A stretch of DNA of 21,347 bases from NAT127 sp041655035 (GCA_041655035.1 JBAZCN010000047.1:1-21347), one strand, 5' to 3'; numbered from the stretch's first letter, positions 8,718-16,393 are shown. Program-made: numbers and translations. The notes: a model not told the origin generated them from the sequence alone.

Positions 8718-9911
8718 CTAGTCGCGCCGGCCTTCGAGCAGGCCCTTCAGGTTGTCGTGCATGATCATCCTCTTGTCGGCCGCAGGCAGGCCGGCGATAT
8801 CGTTGAGGAAGTCGAGCGGCCTGGCGAGCCCTTCCGGGTGCGGCCAGTCACTGCCGAACAGCACCCGGTTGGCGCCCATCAGCTCGACGACCTTGGCCAC
8901 CGGCTCTTCGTAGAACGGCGCGATGAACACATGCCGGCGGAAGCTGGCGACAGGGTCACCGGCAAAGGCCTGGGGCATCTTGTGATAGACATGCCCAAAG
9001 CGCTTGAGCAACGATTCCAGCCAGCTGGAGCCGCACTCCATCACTGCGATGCGCACCTCGGGAAAGCGGTCGAACACCCCATGACACACCAGCGCCGACA
9101 AGGCATCGGATATCGGGCGGCCGATGGGGTCGAGCATTTCGCCGAAAGCATCCTTCTCGAAGGCGCGCCATTCGCCCTTGCCACCGGCGGTCCAGCGGCG
9201 ATAGATGCGGTCGTAGCCGGAATCGGAAACGTGGTGAACCACAAAGATGCCGGAGTCGTTGATCTTTTTCCAGAACGGGTCGAATTCCGGCAGGCCGTGG
9301 GAACGACTGCCGCGCAGGCCCGCCACCGGCGCCGGGCGCACCAGCACCGCCCGGGCGCCGGCTTCGAGCAGGAAATCCAGTTCCTTGCATGCCGCGTCGA
9401 TATCCGCCAGGTTGATGGCGCCCACCGGGAACTGGCGGCCGTTGCCGAAACCGTACTCTTCCGCCACCCACAGATTGAGGGAGTGGAACAAGGCCTGGAT
9501 CGCCTCCGGCTTGTGCTCGAGGCGCTCCTCGATCACCGACGCCAGGGTCGGCAGGATCACCGCGGCGTGAATGCCCTCGCGATCCATCAGCGCCAGATGC
9601 GCCTTGCCGCCGTGGAACTCGGGCCGCGACCTCACCGGCGCCCCACCGTATTCGCGCAGCGACAGCCCCTGCGGGTTGTCGCCGCGGTACCAGCCCTCGT
9701 GGGCCCCGACCTCGGCGACGACATTGAAGGTCGGATTGGGGATGTAATCCGACAGCACGCCAGCCACCGCCAGCTTGGTGCGGCCATTGACTTCCACATA
9801 CTGGAAATCCTTCATAAAGGCCTTCGGCAGGTGGCGAAGAAAAGCCTCCGGCGGTTCGTAGTAATGGTGATCGCAATCGTAAACGGGGTAACCGATGGTG
9901 GCGCTGGTCAT
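8718..9911 (-). CDS. Amidohydrolase-2 (ACMSD-like) family metal-dependent hydrolase
   Basis: TIM-barrel metal enzyme of the amidohydrolase-2 family, 397 aa, whose members hydrolyse or decarboxylate acids and ring-cleavage products. Likely metal ligands are visible: an N-terminal D-x-H within DCDHHYYEP (residues 12-20), His226/His227 in VVHHVSD, and Asp355 in FGSDWPHPEG. Length is normal. An SD-like GAGG sits 8 nt before the ATG. The family includes ACMSD and many enzymes found in aromatic, steroid and terpenoid pathways, where they act on C-C bonds as well as amides or lactones. The substrate cannot be read from sequence. Upstream lies palindromic repeat copy 2 and then the Rieske remnant on the same strand, so it may once have been expressed with that oxygenase. 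Confidence 0.88.
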   Translation of the reverse strand: MTSATIGYPVYDCDHHYYEPPEAFLRHLPKAFMKDFQYVEVNGRTKLAVAGVLSDYIPNPTFNVVAEVGAHEGWYRGDNPQGLSLREYGGAPVRSRPEFHGGKAHLALMDREGIHAAVILPTLASVIEERLEHKPEAIQALFHSLNLWVAEEYGFGNGRQFPVGAINLADIDAACKELDFLLEAGARAVLVRPAPVAGLRGSRSHGLPEFDPFWKKINDSGIFVVHHVSDSGYDRIYRRWTAGGKGEWRAFEKDAFGEMLDPIGRPISDALSALVCHGVFDRFPEVRIAVMECGSSWLESLLKRFGHVYHKMPQAFAGDPVASFRRHVFIAPFYEEPVAKVVELMGANRVLFGSDWPHPEGLARPLDFLNDIAGLPAADKRMIMHDNLKGLLEGRRD

Positions 9912-9954
9912 GATCAGGTCCTCATGTGGTCGTTACGGCCGGCGGCAACTAGCG

Positions 9955-10040
9955 TGCGGTGCGCTTCCGTGCCTCAGTGCGCCCATGCTCTTATAGGGGG
10001 CTTTTTCATAGGGTGTGCTGAGGCACGAAGCGCACCGGCG
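9955..10040. repeat. Palindromic intergenic repeat, copy 2
   Basis: Left arm GGTGCGCTTCCGTGCCTCA starts at 9958; right arm TGAGGCACGAAGCGCACC ends at 10036. They are reverse complements apart from one extra C and a few inner mismatches. The core (10000-10013) contains GCTTTTTCATAGGG, identical to copy 1. The sequence just outside the right arm (CGGCGATC) is the mirror image of the left flank of copy 1. The gap 9912-10138 has no convincing gene. Confidence 0.75.
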
Positions 10041-10138
10041 ATCCCACCGCAACCCCGGTGCGGAGATCGCTGTGACCGGGATCATCGCCGCCCGGCGCTC
10101 CATTAGCAGAGCAAAACTCCTTTCAGGGCAACGGCCTG

Positions 10139-10583
10139 TCACGGTGACGCCTCATGCCGGCAGCCAAACAGATAGTCGTTGATCACCCTGTGAAAGTTGC
10201 TGATCTGCACCTCCTGCACCGGATTCGGGCGCAGAGCCTTGAGGCCCACGGAGTGCATGCCGCGCTGCACTTCCTCCATGTTGATCAGATCCTGCAGCAG
10301 CTTGGGAATGCGCTCGCGCTGGTGTCTCCAGTCATCCACCAGATCGTCCTCGACCGCCGGCTCCTTGCCCTTGCCCCAGTGGATCAGGCTGATCGCCGAT
10401 GTCGTACACCAGGTAGTCGCCGACCCTGGGAATCTCCTCCTCGCGGCAGGCCCAATGCCAGGTGGAGGTCCACAGCCGCTCCCCTTCAAGGTGGGCGAAC
10501 TCCGCCGAGGTGAAGCGGCGGTGGTCGATATAGTCGTCGCGCACCTCGGCAAACAGCGCCCCTTCGGCAACAGGGATATTCAT
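10139..10583 (-). pseudogene. Rieske oxygenase alpha-subunit remnant with internal deletion
   Basis: Two pieces in different frames match the ends of the intact Rieske protein encoded at 14884-16314. The N-terminal piece (ATG at 10581-10583) runs from MNIPVAEG through FTSAEFAHLEGERLW and WHWACREEE to VYDIGDQ. The C-terminal piece starts at LIHWGKGKEP and runs through DDWRHQRERIPKLLQDL, EEVQRGMHSVGL and PNPVQEVQI to YLFG. By eye the C-terminal piece is about three quarters identical to the intact protein. They meet at about 10386-10392, where some 310 codons are missing, including the [2Fe-2S] site and both iron-binding His. The join is out of frame, so no functional oxygenase can be made. The gene lies next to palindromic repeat copy 2. 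It is a decayed paralogue or duplicate. Confidence 0.88.
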
Positions 10584-10661
10584 GGCATCGTGCTCCAATC
10601 TGATGATGTTATGCGAGGTCATGGATGAGCCGCCGCTCATAGCTGACAAACAATCAGTTGT

Positions 10662-10688
10662 GGTGGCGAAGGATAACTTCACGCCACC
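10662..10688. other. Stem-loop in the gap before the Rieske remnant
   Basis: GGTGGCG (10662-10668) pairs with CGCCACC (10682-10688), and an inner AAG/CTT pair extends the stem past a small bulge around the loop GATAA. It lies in the 245-bp space 10584-10828, where I see no gene. It could terminate the SDR gene transcribed from 11617, but no clear T-run follows on that strand. Confidence 0.35.
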
Positions 10689-10828
10689 GTCAGCGCGGAT
10701 TAGATAACAAGTCTCTACGCCCTGTATTTGATCGGGATCAATCGCAGCGGACTCCGCCGGTTTTCCGGTTGTCCTGTATACCGGGATACCGGGCTTTCCA
10801 ACCGTCGCGGCCGTCGCTCAACCGGCAA

Positions 10829-11617
10829 TCACAGCAGCGAGGTCGCCACTCCGCCGTCGATCACCAGGCTCTGCCCGGTCACATAATTGGCGAACTCGCT
10901 GCAGAACAGCGCGACAAAGGCGCCGAAGTCATCCGCATTGCCGAACCGCCCCGCAGGGATCCTCATGGTTTCCACCGCCTTGCGGAGTTCCTCCTCGAGG
11001 GTGGTGCCATTGCGGGCCGCGGCCTGGGCATAGACGGCGTGGATGCCGGCGGTGTGGTGCATCACCGGCAGCAGGGTGTTGATGGTCACATTGCGGGCGG
11101 CCACGGCCTTGCTCACCGCCACGCTGTAGTTCACCAGGGCCGCCCGCGGCGCGCCGGAGAGAATGCGCAGCTCGTGGGGGTATTTCACCGCCCCGCTGGC
11201 GATATTCACGATCCGCCCCCACCCCCGTTCCGCCATGCCATCGATGGTGGCCTCGATGAACCACACCGGCGACAACAGGCCGGTATCCAGGGATTCCCGC
11301 CAGTGATCGGCGGTGATGGTGCGGCGGTCCGGGGTCATCGGCGGCGGCGAACAGGTACTCACCAGGATATCCGGCGCCGGGCAGGCCGCCAGCACCGCGC
11401 TGCGCCCCTCTTCGGTGCTGTGGTCGGCAACGACCGGCGTCACCGAAACGCCCGTTTCCCTGGCGATTTCCGCACAGGCGCTCAGCAGCCGCTCCTCGCC
11501 CCGGGCCGAAATGACCAGTTCCACACCTTCCCGGGCCAGAGCCAGGGCGCCGGCCTTGCCAAGCCCGGCACTGCCGCCATTGACGATAGCCTTGCGGCCG
11601 CGAATACCGAGGTCCAT
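10829..11617 (-). CDS. Atypical SDR-fold protein lacking the canonical Tyr/Lys
   Basis: Short-chain dehydrogenase/reductase fold, 262 aa. The cofactor loop NGGSAGLG (residues 13-20) is a recognisable TGxxxGxG variant and the C-terminal GQSLVIDGG is typical. The usual NNAG is replaced by STCSPPP near residues 87-93. Ser141 in NIASG is kept, but the segment that should read YxxxK-AAL is SGAPR-AAL (154-161), so catalytic Tyr and Lys become Ser and Arg. The divergent SDR group called beta-ketoacyl-ACP-reductase-like also has altered active sites (from memory), so this is probably a real subfamily and not decay: the frame is intact and the rest well conserved. It may use another mechanism or be non-catalytic. 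GGAG/AAGG motifs precede the ATG. Divergent from the SDR at 11806. Confidence 0.85.
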   Translation of the reverse strand: MDLGIRGRKAIVNGGSAGLGKAGALALAREGVELVISARGEERLLSACAEIARETGVSVTPVVADHSTEEGRSAVLAACPAPDILVSTCSPPPMTPDRRTITADHWRESLDTGLLSPVWFIEATIDGMAERGWGRIVNIASGAVKYPHELRILSGAPRAALVNYSVAVSKAVAARNVTINTLLPVMHHTAGIHAVYAQAAARNGTTLEEELRKAVETMRIPAGRFGNADDFGAFVALFCSEFANYVTGQSLVIDGGVATSLL

Positions 11618-11805
11618 TGCCTTGCTCCAGAGGTTGGTGATTAATTGGGGCGACGGTCATGATAGGCATCGTGGCGGTGACCCGTCATGTGATATCTGTT
11701 GTTATCCGGCGTCCAACTGTCGCCCGGCAGCCATCGATGGAAAACGCCGAACCTGCCGGTAATTTCCGGCGACCCTGTCAGACACCCTTGAATGGAGAAC
11801 ATAGT

Positions 11806-12573
11806 ATGAACGGTAACGACAATCGCGAATTCGACGGCCGCGTGGCCTTTATCACCGGCGGTGGCCGGGGTTTCGGCAAAGCCTTTGGCCGGGCGCTGAG
11901 CGACCGCGGAGCCCGGGTGGTGCTGGCGGATATCGATCGCGCCGCCGCCGAGGAAGCCGCCGCCGAGCTGAACAGCGGCGGCGCTGCGGCGGAGGCCGTG
12001 GCCTGCGATGTCGCCGACGAGGATCAGGTCGCGTCAGCGGTCAGCCAGGTGGCGTCGCGCCACGGCGGCATCGATATCCTGATCAACAACGCCGGCCTGC
12101 ACTCCGCCGCCTACAGCGAGCCGCTGGCCACCTCGGGCATCGCCAAGCTGCGCCGCCTGTTCGATGTCAACCTGATGGGAGTGATCATCTGCGCGCTGGC
12201 GGCGCGGCAGGCGATGTGCGGGCGCGAAGGAGCCAGCATCCTCAATATCTCGTCTTCCGCGGCCTACGGCTGTCCCACCGCCTACGGCGTGTCGAAACTC
12301 GCCGTGCGCGGCCTCACCATGACCATGGCACGGGATTTCAAGGACGACGGCATCCGCGTCAATGCCATCGCACCGGGACTGATCTTCACCGATACGATCC
12401 GCGCCGAACTGCCCGAACAGATCGTCGATACCGTAAAGAGCGCCCAGATTCTCGACCGAGAGGGCGAAGTGCAGGATATCGTCGAGGCGATGCTCTACCT
12501 GGTGTCGGCGCGGTCGTCATTCATTACCGGCGAGACACTGCGGGTCAGTGGCGGCTTTACCTTGCAGATATGA
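11806..12573 (+). CDS. Short-chain dehydrogenase/reductase (classical)
   Basis: Classical SDR of 255 aa that interconverts an alcohol and a ketone using a nicotinamide cofactor. The sequence shows TGGGRGFG at residues 17-24, Asp42 at the end of the second strand (favours NAD over NADP), NNAG at 94-97, the active-site serine in ISSS (149-151), Tyr160 and Lys164 in YGVSK, and the closing GETLRVSGGF. The frame is open further upstream to 11659, but the ATG at 11806 is preferred: GGAG lies 8 nt before it and the conserved fold begins right after. It is divergent from the atypical SDR (188-nt gap) and convergent with the metallo-beta-lactamase-fold gene. Substrate unknown; a hydroxylated alicyclic intermediate is plausible from context. 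Confidence 0.92.
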   Translation: MNGNDNREFDGRVAFITGGGRGFGKAFGRALSDRGARVVLADIDRAAAEEAAAELNSGGAAAEAVACDVADEDQVASAVSQVASRHGGIDILINNAGLHSAAYSEPLATSGIAKLRRLFDVNLMGVIICALAARQAMCGREGASILNISSSAAYGCPTAYGVSKLAVRGLTMTMARDFKDDGIRVNAIAPGLIFTDTIRAELPEQIVDTVKSAQILDREGEVQDIVEAMLYLVSARSSFITGETLRVSGGFTLQI

Positions 12574-12605
12574 GCGCCCGGCTCGCGGGCGCGGCGAGGG
12601 CAGGG

Positions 12606-12674
12606 GCCTGAATTTCCGCATCAGGCGCGGGTACCGATGACATCCAGCGAGGGCGAAGGAGCGACCGCCCTCGC
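12606..12674. terminator. Two stem-loops between convergent genes
   Basis: GCCTGA (12606-12611) pairs with TCAGGC (12621-12626), and GCGAGGGCG (12647-12655) pairs perfectly with CGCCCTCGC (12666-12674). They lie in the 115-nt gap between the stop codons of two convergent genes, the usual place for terminators. Neither is followed by a T-run, so intrinsic termination is uncertain. Confidence 0.4.
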
Positions 12675-12688
12675 CTGCCGCCGGCGCC

Positions 12689-13948
12689 TCAATCGCCGAT
12701 GGCCGCCCGGCACTCGGCGATGGCGTATTCCAGCCAGCCGAGTTCATCGAAAATCAACCCGCCGTTGGCATCCACCAGCATTTCCAGCGCCGCCAGTTCC
12801 GCTTCCCGCACCGCGCGGTTGCGCGGCTCGGCCGCCAGGGCGATCTCGACAAAGTGCAGGGCCTCCACCGGATGACTTTCCGCCAGCCGTCCCCGCGCCG
12901 CCTCGACCAAACGGTCGACTCCGCCGACGAGGCGGACCAGGTCGGGCCAGATGGTGCTCGCCGGGACCGGATAGAGCTCGGTGGTCGAGTCGCTGCGGAA
13001 CCAGCCGGTGTACTCCTCCCACACGCTGCGCACATACCAGCACACCGGGCCGCGGCCCGGCGCCGGCTCGAGGTGCGCGGGCAGGCGGATCTCCCGCATC
13101 AGCGTCCACAGATCCTTGTGTTCATTCATGCCCTTGACGGTCTCGTCGTGGATATGGCGCACCGCGTCGCGGATCTTGCCGAGGTAGGCGGCGATATGAT
13201 CGGCGCCGGCGATCGGCTCATCGTGGCCGGTGATCAGCAACTCGGGACGCAGGGAAATCAGCATATCCATGTCGCGCAGGAATCCGGGCACGCTGCGATC
13301 GCGGTCGCCCCGGGCGGTGTAGAAGTTTGGCAATGCGCCCTGGATGGCGCCCATCCAGTTGCCGGTGAAGAGGGTGCGCTCCCCGGGCAGCCACACCACC
13401 AGCGAATCGAGCGTCTCGCCGGACGGCACCGAGAGCAGTTCGAAGCGCCGGCCGCCCACGGTGAAAGCGTGGCTGTCGGCAAACAGCGTCAGCGGCGCCG
13501 GATCGCGGGTGCCTTGATACCAGGCGTCGACATGCTCTTTCTTCGGCGTCATGGTTGCCAGCACTCTCACCGCGCGGGGCTGGAAATAGCTGCCCAGCAG
13601 CTTGCGCTCGTCGGAAATCCGCGGGAACTCTCGCTGCACGATGGTCTCGGCGCCGGCATCGGCAAATGCCGACCAACCACCGATGTGGTCGGGGTGGCTT
13701 TGAGTGAACAGGATATTGCGCACGTTCAGGGGCCTGCCGAGCAGTTGCTCGAACCGTTCGCGGTGGCGGGCGCCCTGGTAAGGGGTGCCGGCATTGATGA
13801 CCACCTCGCCGTCGTCGCTGGTCACCACATAGGAATTCGAGGTGCCCCGGGACATCAGGATATGGTCGTTGATGCGCTCGGCGCTCTTTTCCGGTTCCCA
13901 GGCGATGCTGGCGATGACCGAATGATCGCGGGTATTGTATTTATTCAT
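12689..13948 (-). CDS. Metallo-beta-lactamase-fold hydrolase, alkylsulfatase-like
   Basis: A 419-aa protein with an N-terminal metallo-beta-lactamase domain and a C-terminal region resembling the alkylsulfatase dimerisation domain (WFRSDSTTELYP, then helical VDRLVEAARGRLAESHPVEA). The metal motif normally HxHxDH is TQSHPDHIGG at residues 82-91, so the first His is Gln83 while His85, Asp87 and His88 remain. SGET, FTGNWMG and TGHDEPI occupy the positions where SdsA1-type alkylsulfatases carry their other ligands. It is shorter than SdsA1 and has no clear signal peptide. It may hydrolyse a sulfate ester, but the altered ligand set makes a thioester, lactone or other ester possible. A GAGG lies about 9 nt before the ATG. 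Divergent from the VOC gene at 14317. Confidence 0.82.
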   Translation of the reverse strand: MNKYNTRDHSVIASIAWEPEKSAERINDHILMSRGTSNSYVVTSDDGEVVINAGTPYQGARHRERFEQLLGRPLNVRNILFTQSHPDHIGGWSAFADAGAETIVQREFPRISDERKLLGSYFQPRAVRVLATMTPKKEHVDAWYQGTRDPAPLTLFADSHAFTVGGRRFELLSVPSGETLDSLVVWLPGERTLFTGNWMGAIQGALPNFYTARGDRDRSVPGFLRDMDMLISLRPELLITGHDEPIAGADHIAAYLGKIRDAVRHIHDETVKGMNEHKDLWTLMREIRLPAHLEPAPGRGPVCWYVRSVWEEYTGWFRSDSTTELYPVPASTIWPDLVRLVGGVDRLVEAARGRLAESHPVEALHFVEIALAAEPRNRAVREAELAALEMLVDANGGLIFDELGWLEYAIAECRAAIGD

Positions 13949-14316
13949 CTGGAGTATCCTCGGGCGGTGTCAATGGATCGGCGGTCTGCAGGCAGGAAGT
14001 CCGGTGCGTGCCGGTTTTATCGCGGCCAGCTCGCCGGCCGGAGAGCTTCGGGCCATCCCGGCATGGCACTGTAGTGTCATACGTCCGGCGCGATAAGCAA
14101 AGAGTCATTCCGGCAACATGGCTGTCTGGTTAAAAACCTGTCGCCTTTCGACTACCCCCCATGCTGGTCATGGCAACCGCCACAAGGGTATCGTGCCGCA
14201 AAAGCCAATCATCCGGCCGGGGTGGTGGCGCGTTCCTGCCGGAACAGTCGCCCGCTGTTTCGACGGATTTGCCCTTCACGCTGAAGTCACGCAAGCACAG
14301 CCGACAGAGAAACCTG
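13949..14316. promoter_or_regulatory. Divergent intergenic region (368 bp)
   Basis: Non-coding gap between the metallo-beta-lactamase-fold gene (minus strand) and the VOC gene (plus strand). Apart from the palindrome at 14063-14080 and a GGCCAGCTCGCCGGCC inverted repeat near 14025-14040, I see no gene and no convincing sigma-70 promoter. An open frame continuous with the VOC gene starts at 14161, but its sequence is low-complexity basic and not protein-like. Confidence 0.5.
14063..14080. promoter_or_regulatory. Candidate operator, 18-bp palindrome
   Basis: ATGGCACTGTAGTGTCAT has two 8-nt arms matching at 7 of 8 positions around a central GT. Its place between divergent genes and its size suit a dimeric repressor such as a TetR- or GntR-type protein. 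No such regulator is in the window. Confidence 0.45.
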
Positions 14317-14823
14317 ATGAATACACCACTGTTTCCCCATTTCTATACTGGTTTTTTCCAGATTGCCTATGTCACCACCGACCTGCAGGCATCGATGACA
14401 CTGTTCGCCGAACACTATGGCGTCAGGAAATTCCTCGAAACCGGCACGCTGATCAGCAACGTCATCAGCGATGGCAAACCGGTGGCCAATGAACTGCTTC
14501 TGGCCTTTGCCGGCATCGGCGATCAGCATATCGAGTTGATCCAGCCCCTCAGCGACGGCTGCGGGCGCTACGCCTCGGCATTGCCTGAAACAGGCTTTGC
14601 CCAGCACTTCCACCACCTGGGCTGCCGTTTCACGCAGCGCGAGCAATGGCAGGAGTTCCGCGGCAACCTCGACACCCAGGCACACCCCATCGCCTTCGAG
14701 AATGCGGATGGGTCGATGCATTTTCTCTACACCGACGAGCGTCCCCGCCTCGGCCACTACCTCGAATACATGTGGCTCGATGATGAGGGCGCCGCGCTGT
14801 TCGACGCCATTCCACAGAATTGA
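14317..14823 (+). CDS. VOC-superfamily (glyoxalase-like) protein
   Basis: A 168-aa single-polypeptide VOC protein. The first module starts FFQIAYVTTDLQASMTLFAEHYG and ends at HIELIQP. The second starts at FHHLGCRF and ends with GHYLEYMWL. Potential metal ligands are Glu73, His100 and the Glu in YLEY. The usual first His is Gln15, and Gln can serve as a ligand in human-type glyoxalase I and epimerase relatives. The fold includes glyoxalases, methylmalonyl-CoA epimerases, extradiol dioxygenases and isomerases, and the reaction cannot be named here. The chosen ATG (14317) is where the conserved fold begins; an in-frame extension to 14161 is not protein-like. The ribosome binding site (AGAGAA) is weak. 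Divergent from the metallo-beta-lactamase-fold gene and convergent with the Rieske gene. Confidence 0.82.
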   Translation: MNTPLFPHFYTGFFQIAYVTTDLQASMTLFAEHYGVRKFLETGTLISNVISDGKPVANELLLAFAGIGDQHIELIQPLSDGCGRYASALPETGFAQHFHHLGCRFTQREQWQEFRGNLDTQAHPIAFENADGSMHFLYTDERPRLGHYLEYMWLDDEGAALFDAIPQN

Positions 14824-14838
14824 AAAAACAGTGATACA

Positions 14839-14861
14839 GGCGCGCCTTGCCGAGGCGCGCC
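14839..14861. terminator. Stem-loop between convergent VOC and Rieske genes
   Basis: Perfect 9-bp stem GGCGCGCCT (14839-14847) with AGGCGCGCC (14853-14861) around TGCCG. A T-run (complement of AAAAAA at 14823-14828) lies about 10 nt beyond the stem on the minus strand, so it is best read as a weak terminator for the Rieske gene. There is no T-run on the plus side. Confidence 0.5.
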
Positions 14862-14877
14862 GCCGGCTCAGAACCCT

Positions 14878-14961
14878 GCGGGTTCATACAGAGAGTCCCG
14901 CGGGTTCACCGCAGAGTCCGGCAGGTTCACCAAACAGCTCTGCGGGGTCACCAAACAGATA
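14878..14961. repeat. 21-nt tandem repeat at the 3' end of the Rieske gene (four units)
   Basis: Units at 14878-14898, 14899-14919, 14920-14940 and 14941-14961 share the core GGTTCACCaaACAG with a CAGAGTCC variant. Read on the minus strand they encode the heptapeptide GEPAGLx (GDPAELF, GEPAGLC, GEPAGLS). The stop codon of the Rieske gene lies inside the distal unit. Confidence 0.8.
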
Positions 14962-16314
14962 GCAGTTGATCACCTTGTGGAAATGGCTGATCTGCACCTC
15001 CTGCACCGGGTTCGGACGCAGTCCCCGCAGACCCACCGAGTGCATCCCCCGCTGCACCTCCTCCACATTGCCCAGATCCTGCTGCAGCAGCTTCGGAATC
15101 AACGCCTTCTGCCGCCGCCAGTCGTCAAGCACCTCGATCTCCACTGCCGGCGCCTTACCCCGGCCCCAGTGCAACAGGCTCACCATGTCCAGGATCGCCC
15201 GGTCAGGGTTGTACGGGTCATCAGGGTCCGGACGCCCCCGGAAGATCAACGTCCCGTCCGTGCCCCACACCACGCTCAGGTTCGGAAAAATGTTCCAGTC
15301 GTGGCCCACCGTCGCCACCTGCTCCGCCGGCAGCACCGGAAAATAGGCATCGTCATCGTCCGCCGCCTGCTTCATCGCCACGAAGCACGCCGCCATCGCG
15401 GCCTCCATCGACGTCCCTGACGGCAGACCACGAATCGCCGCCTCCGCCGCATTCAGCGACCGCGCCGTAAACTGGCCATCCCCCCTGCCCAGCCCCAACT
15501 GGTCGGCGAACACCTGTTGCAACGTCGCATAGTTCTCCCGCAGCTCGTCAACGCTCAACGGCGCCTTCCCCAGACGCCGCGACGGCGACCCCGGCGGCAA
15601 CTCGTACACCCAGTGGTGCCGCCCGTGGCGGCCCGCCGATTCGCTGAAGTTCAGGTCGTCGTTGTACTGCAGAAACTGCGGGTGCGTGCCCCACACATGG
15701 TAGCTCTCCATGAACGCTTCCTGCGCCACCTTCCAGTTGCACTTGACCTTGATCGCCTTGTGCCACCCGTAGCGCATATCCTCCATCCGCAGAAAGTCCA
15801 GGTCTCCCGGCGCCGGCTCGAGGAACCCCGCAAACGGCTCCGGATCCGCGCTCATGTTGATGAACACGAAACCCGCCCAGCGGTCGACGTGGACCCGCGA
15901 CAGCGCCACGTCCTCATCGCTCATGTCCGGGCAGCCCTGCCACTGCTCGCGGTCCAGCACCCGCGTGTTGTTGCCGTGCAGATCCCACTGCCAGGCGTGG
16001 AAGATGCAGTGGAACCGGGTGATCTTGCCCTTCCCCGACAGCAGCCGCCGCCCCCGGTGCGGACAGACGTTGTGGAACGCCTCGATCACCGCCGCCGCAG
16101 TGCGCACCAGGATCACCGACTGGTCGCCGATATCGTAGACAAAGTAGTCCCCGACCTGCGCCAGGTCTTCCTCACGGCACGCCCAGTGCCAGGTCGTCGT
16201 CCAGATCCGCTCCATCTCCAGCCGCGCAAACTCCGCCGACGTGTAGCGACGCGGATCGATAAAATCGGCGCGGACTTCTGACAGACTTTCGCTAAAGCGT
16301 TGTTGTGTGTTCAT
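14884..16314 (-). CDS. Rieske non-heme iron oxygenase, alpha subunit
   Basis: Large subunit of a ring-hydroxylating-type oxygenase, 476 aa from the ATG at 16312-16314. The Rieske [2Fe-2S] site is complete: Cys84 and His86 in CPHRGRR, Cys103 and His106 in CIFH. The mononuclear iron site shows His206 and His211 in ESYHVWGTH, and Asp413 in KLLQQDLGNVEEV is the likely third ligand. FPNLSV is also typical. A strong SD region, GAGGTGGAG, precedes two tandem ATGs; the frame extends upstream to 16407, but that stretch overlaps the promoter. No beta subunit, ferredoxin or reductase is adjacent, so it is probably an alpha-only enzyme using partners from elsewhere. The last about 20 residues come from a tandem repeat and lie outside the fold. 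Divergent from a LysR gene that probably controls it. Substrate unknown. Confidence 0.93.
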   Translation of the reverse strand: MNTQQRFSESLSEVRADFIDPRRYTSAEFARLEMERIWTTTWHWACREEDLAQVGDYFVYDIGDQSVILVRTAAAVIEAFHNVCPHRGRRLLSGKGKITRFHCIFHAWQWDLHGNNTRVLDREQWQGCPDMSDEDVALSRVHVDRWAGFVFINMSADPEPFAGFLEPAPGDLDFLRMEDMRYGWHKAIKVKCNWKVAQEAFMESYHVWGTHPQFLQYNDDLNFSESAGRHGRHHWVYELPPGSPSRRLGKAPLSVDELRENYATLQQVFADQLGLGRGDGQFTARSLNAAEAAIRGLPSGTSMEAAMAACFVAMKQAADDDDAYFPVLPAEQVATVGHDWNIFPNLSVVWGTDGTLIFRGRPDPDDPYNPDRAILDMVSLLHWGRGKAPAVEIEVLDDWRRQKALIPKLLQQDLGNVEEVQRGMHSVGLRGLRPNPVQEVQISHFHKVINCYLFGDPAELFGEPAGLCGEPAGLSV

Positions 16315-16393
16315 CATCTCCACCTCGCAAGTTGCTGTCCCAACGGGGAAACTGTGCGTGACAGCAGCCCCTGACATGAATCGACAGAACACC

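Noticed and set aside
9933..10142. Short minus-strand open frame between the amidohydrolase and the Rieske remnant
   Set aside because: It consists mostly of palindromic repeat copy 2 and has no protein-like features.
14161..14316. In-frame N-terminal extension of the VOC protein
   Set aside because: The added 52 residues look like translated non-coding DNA, and the conserved fold starts at the ATG at 14317.
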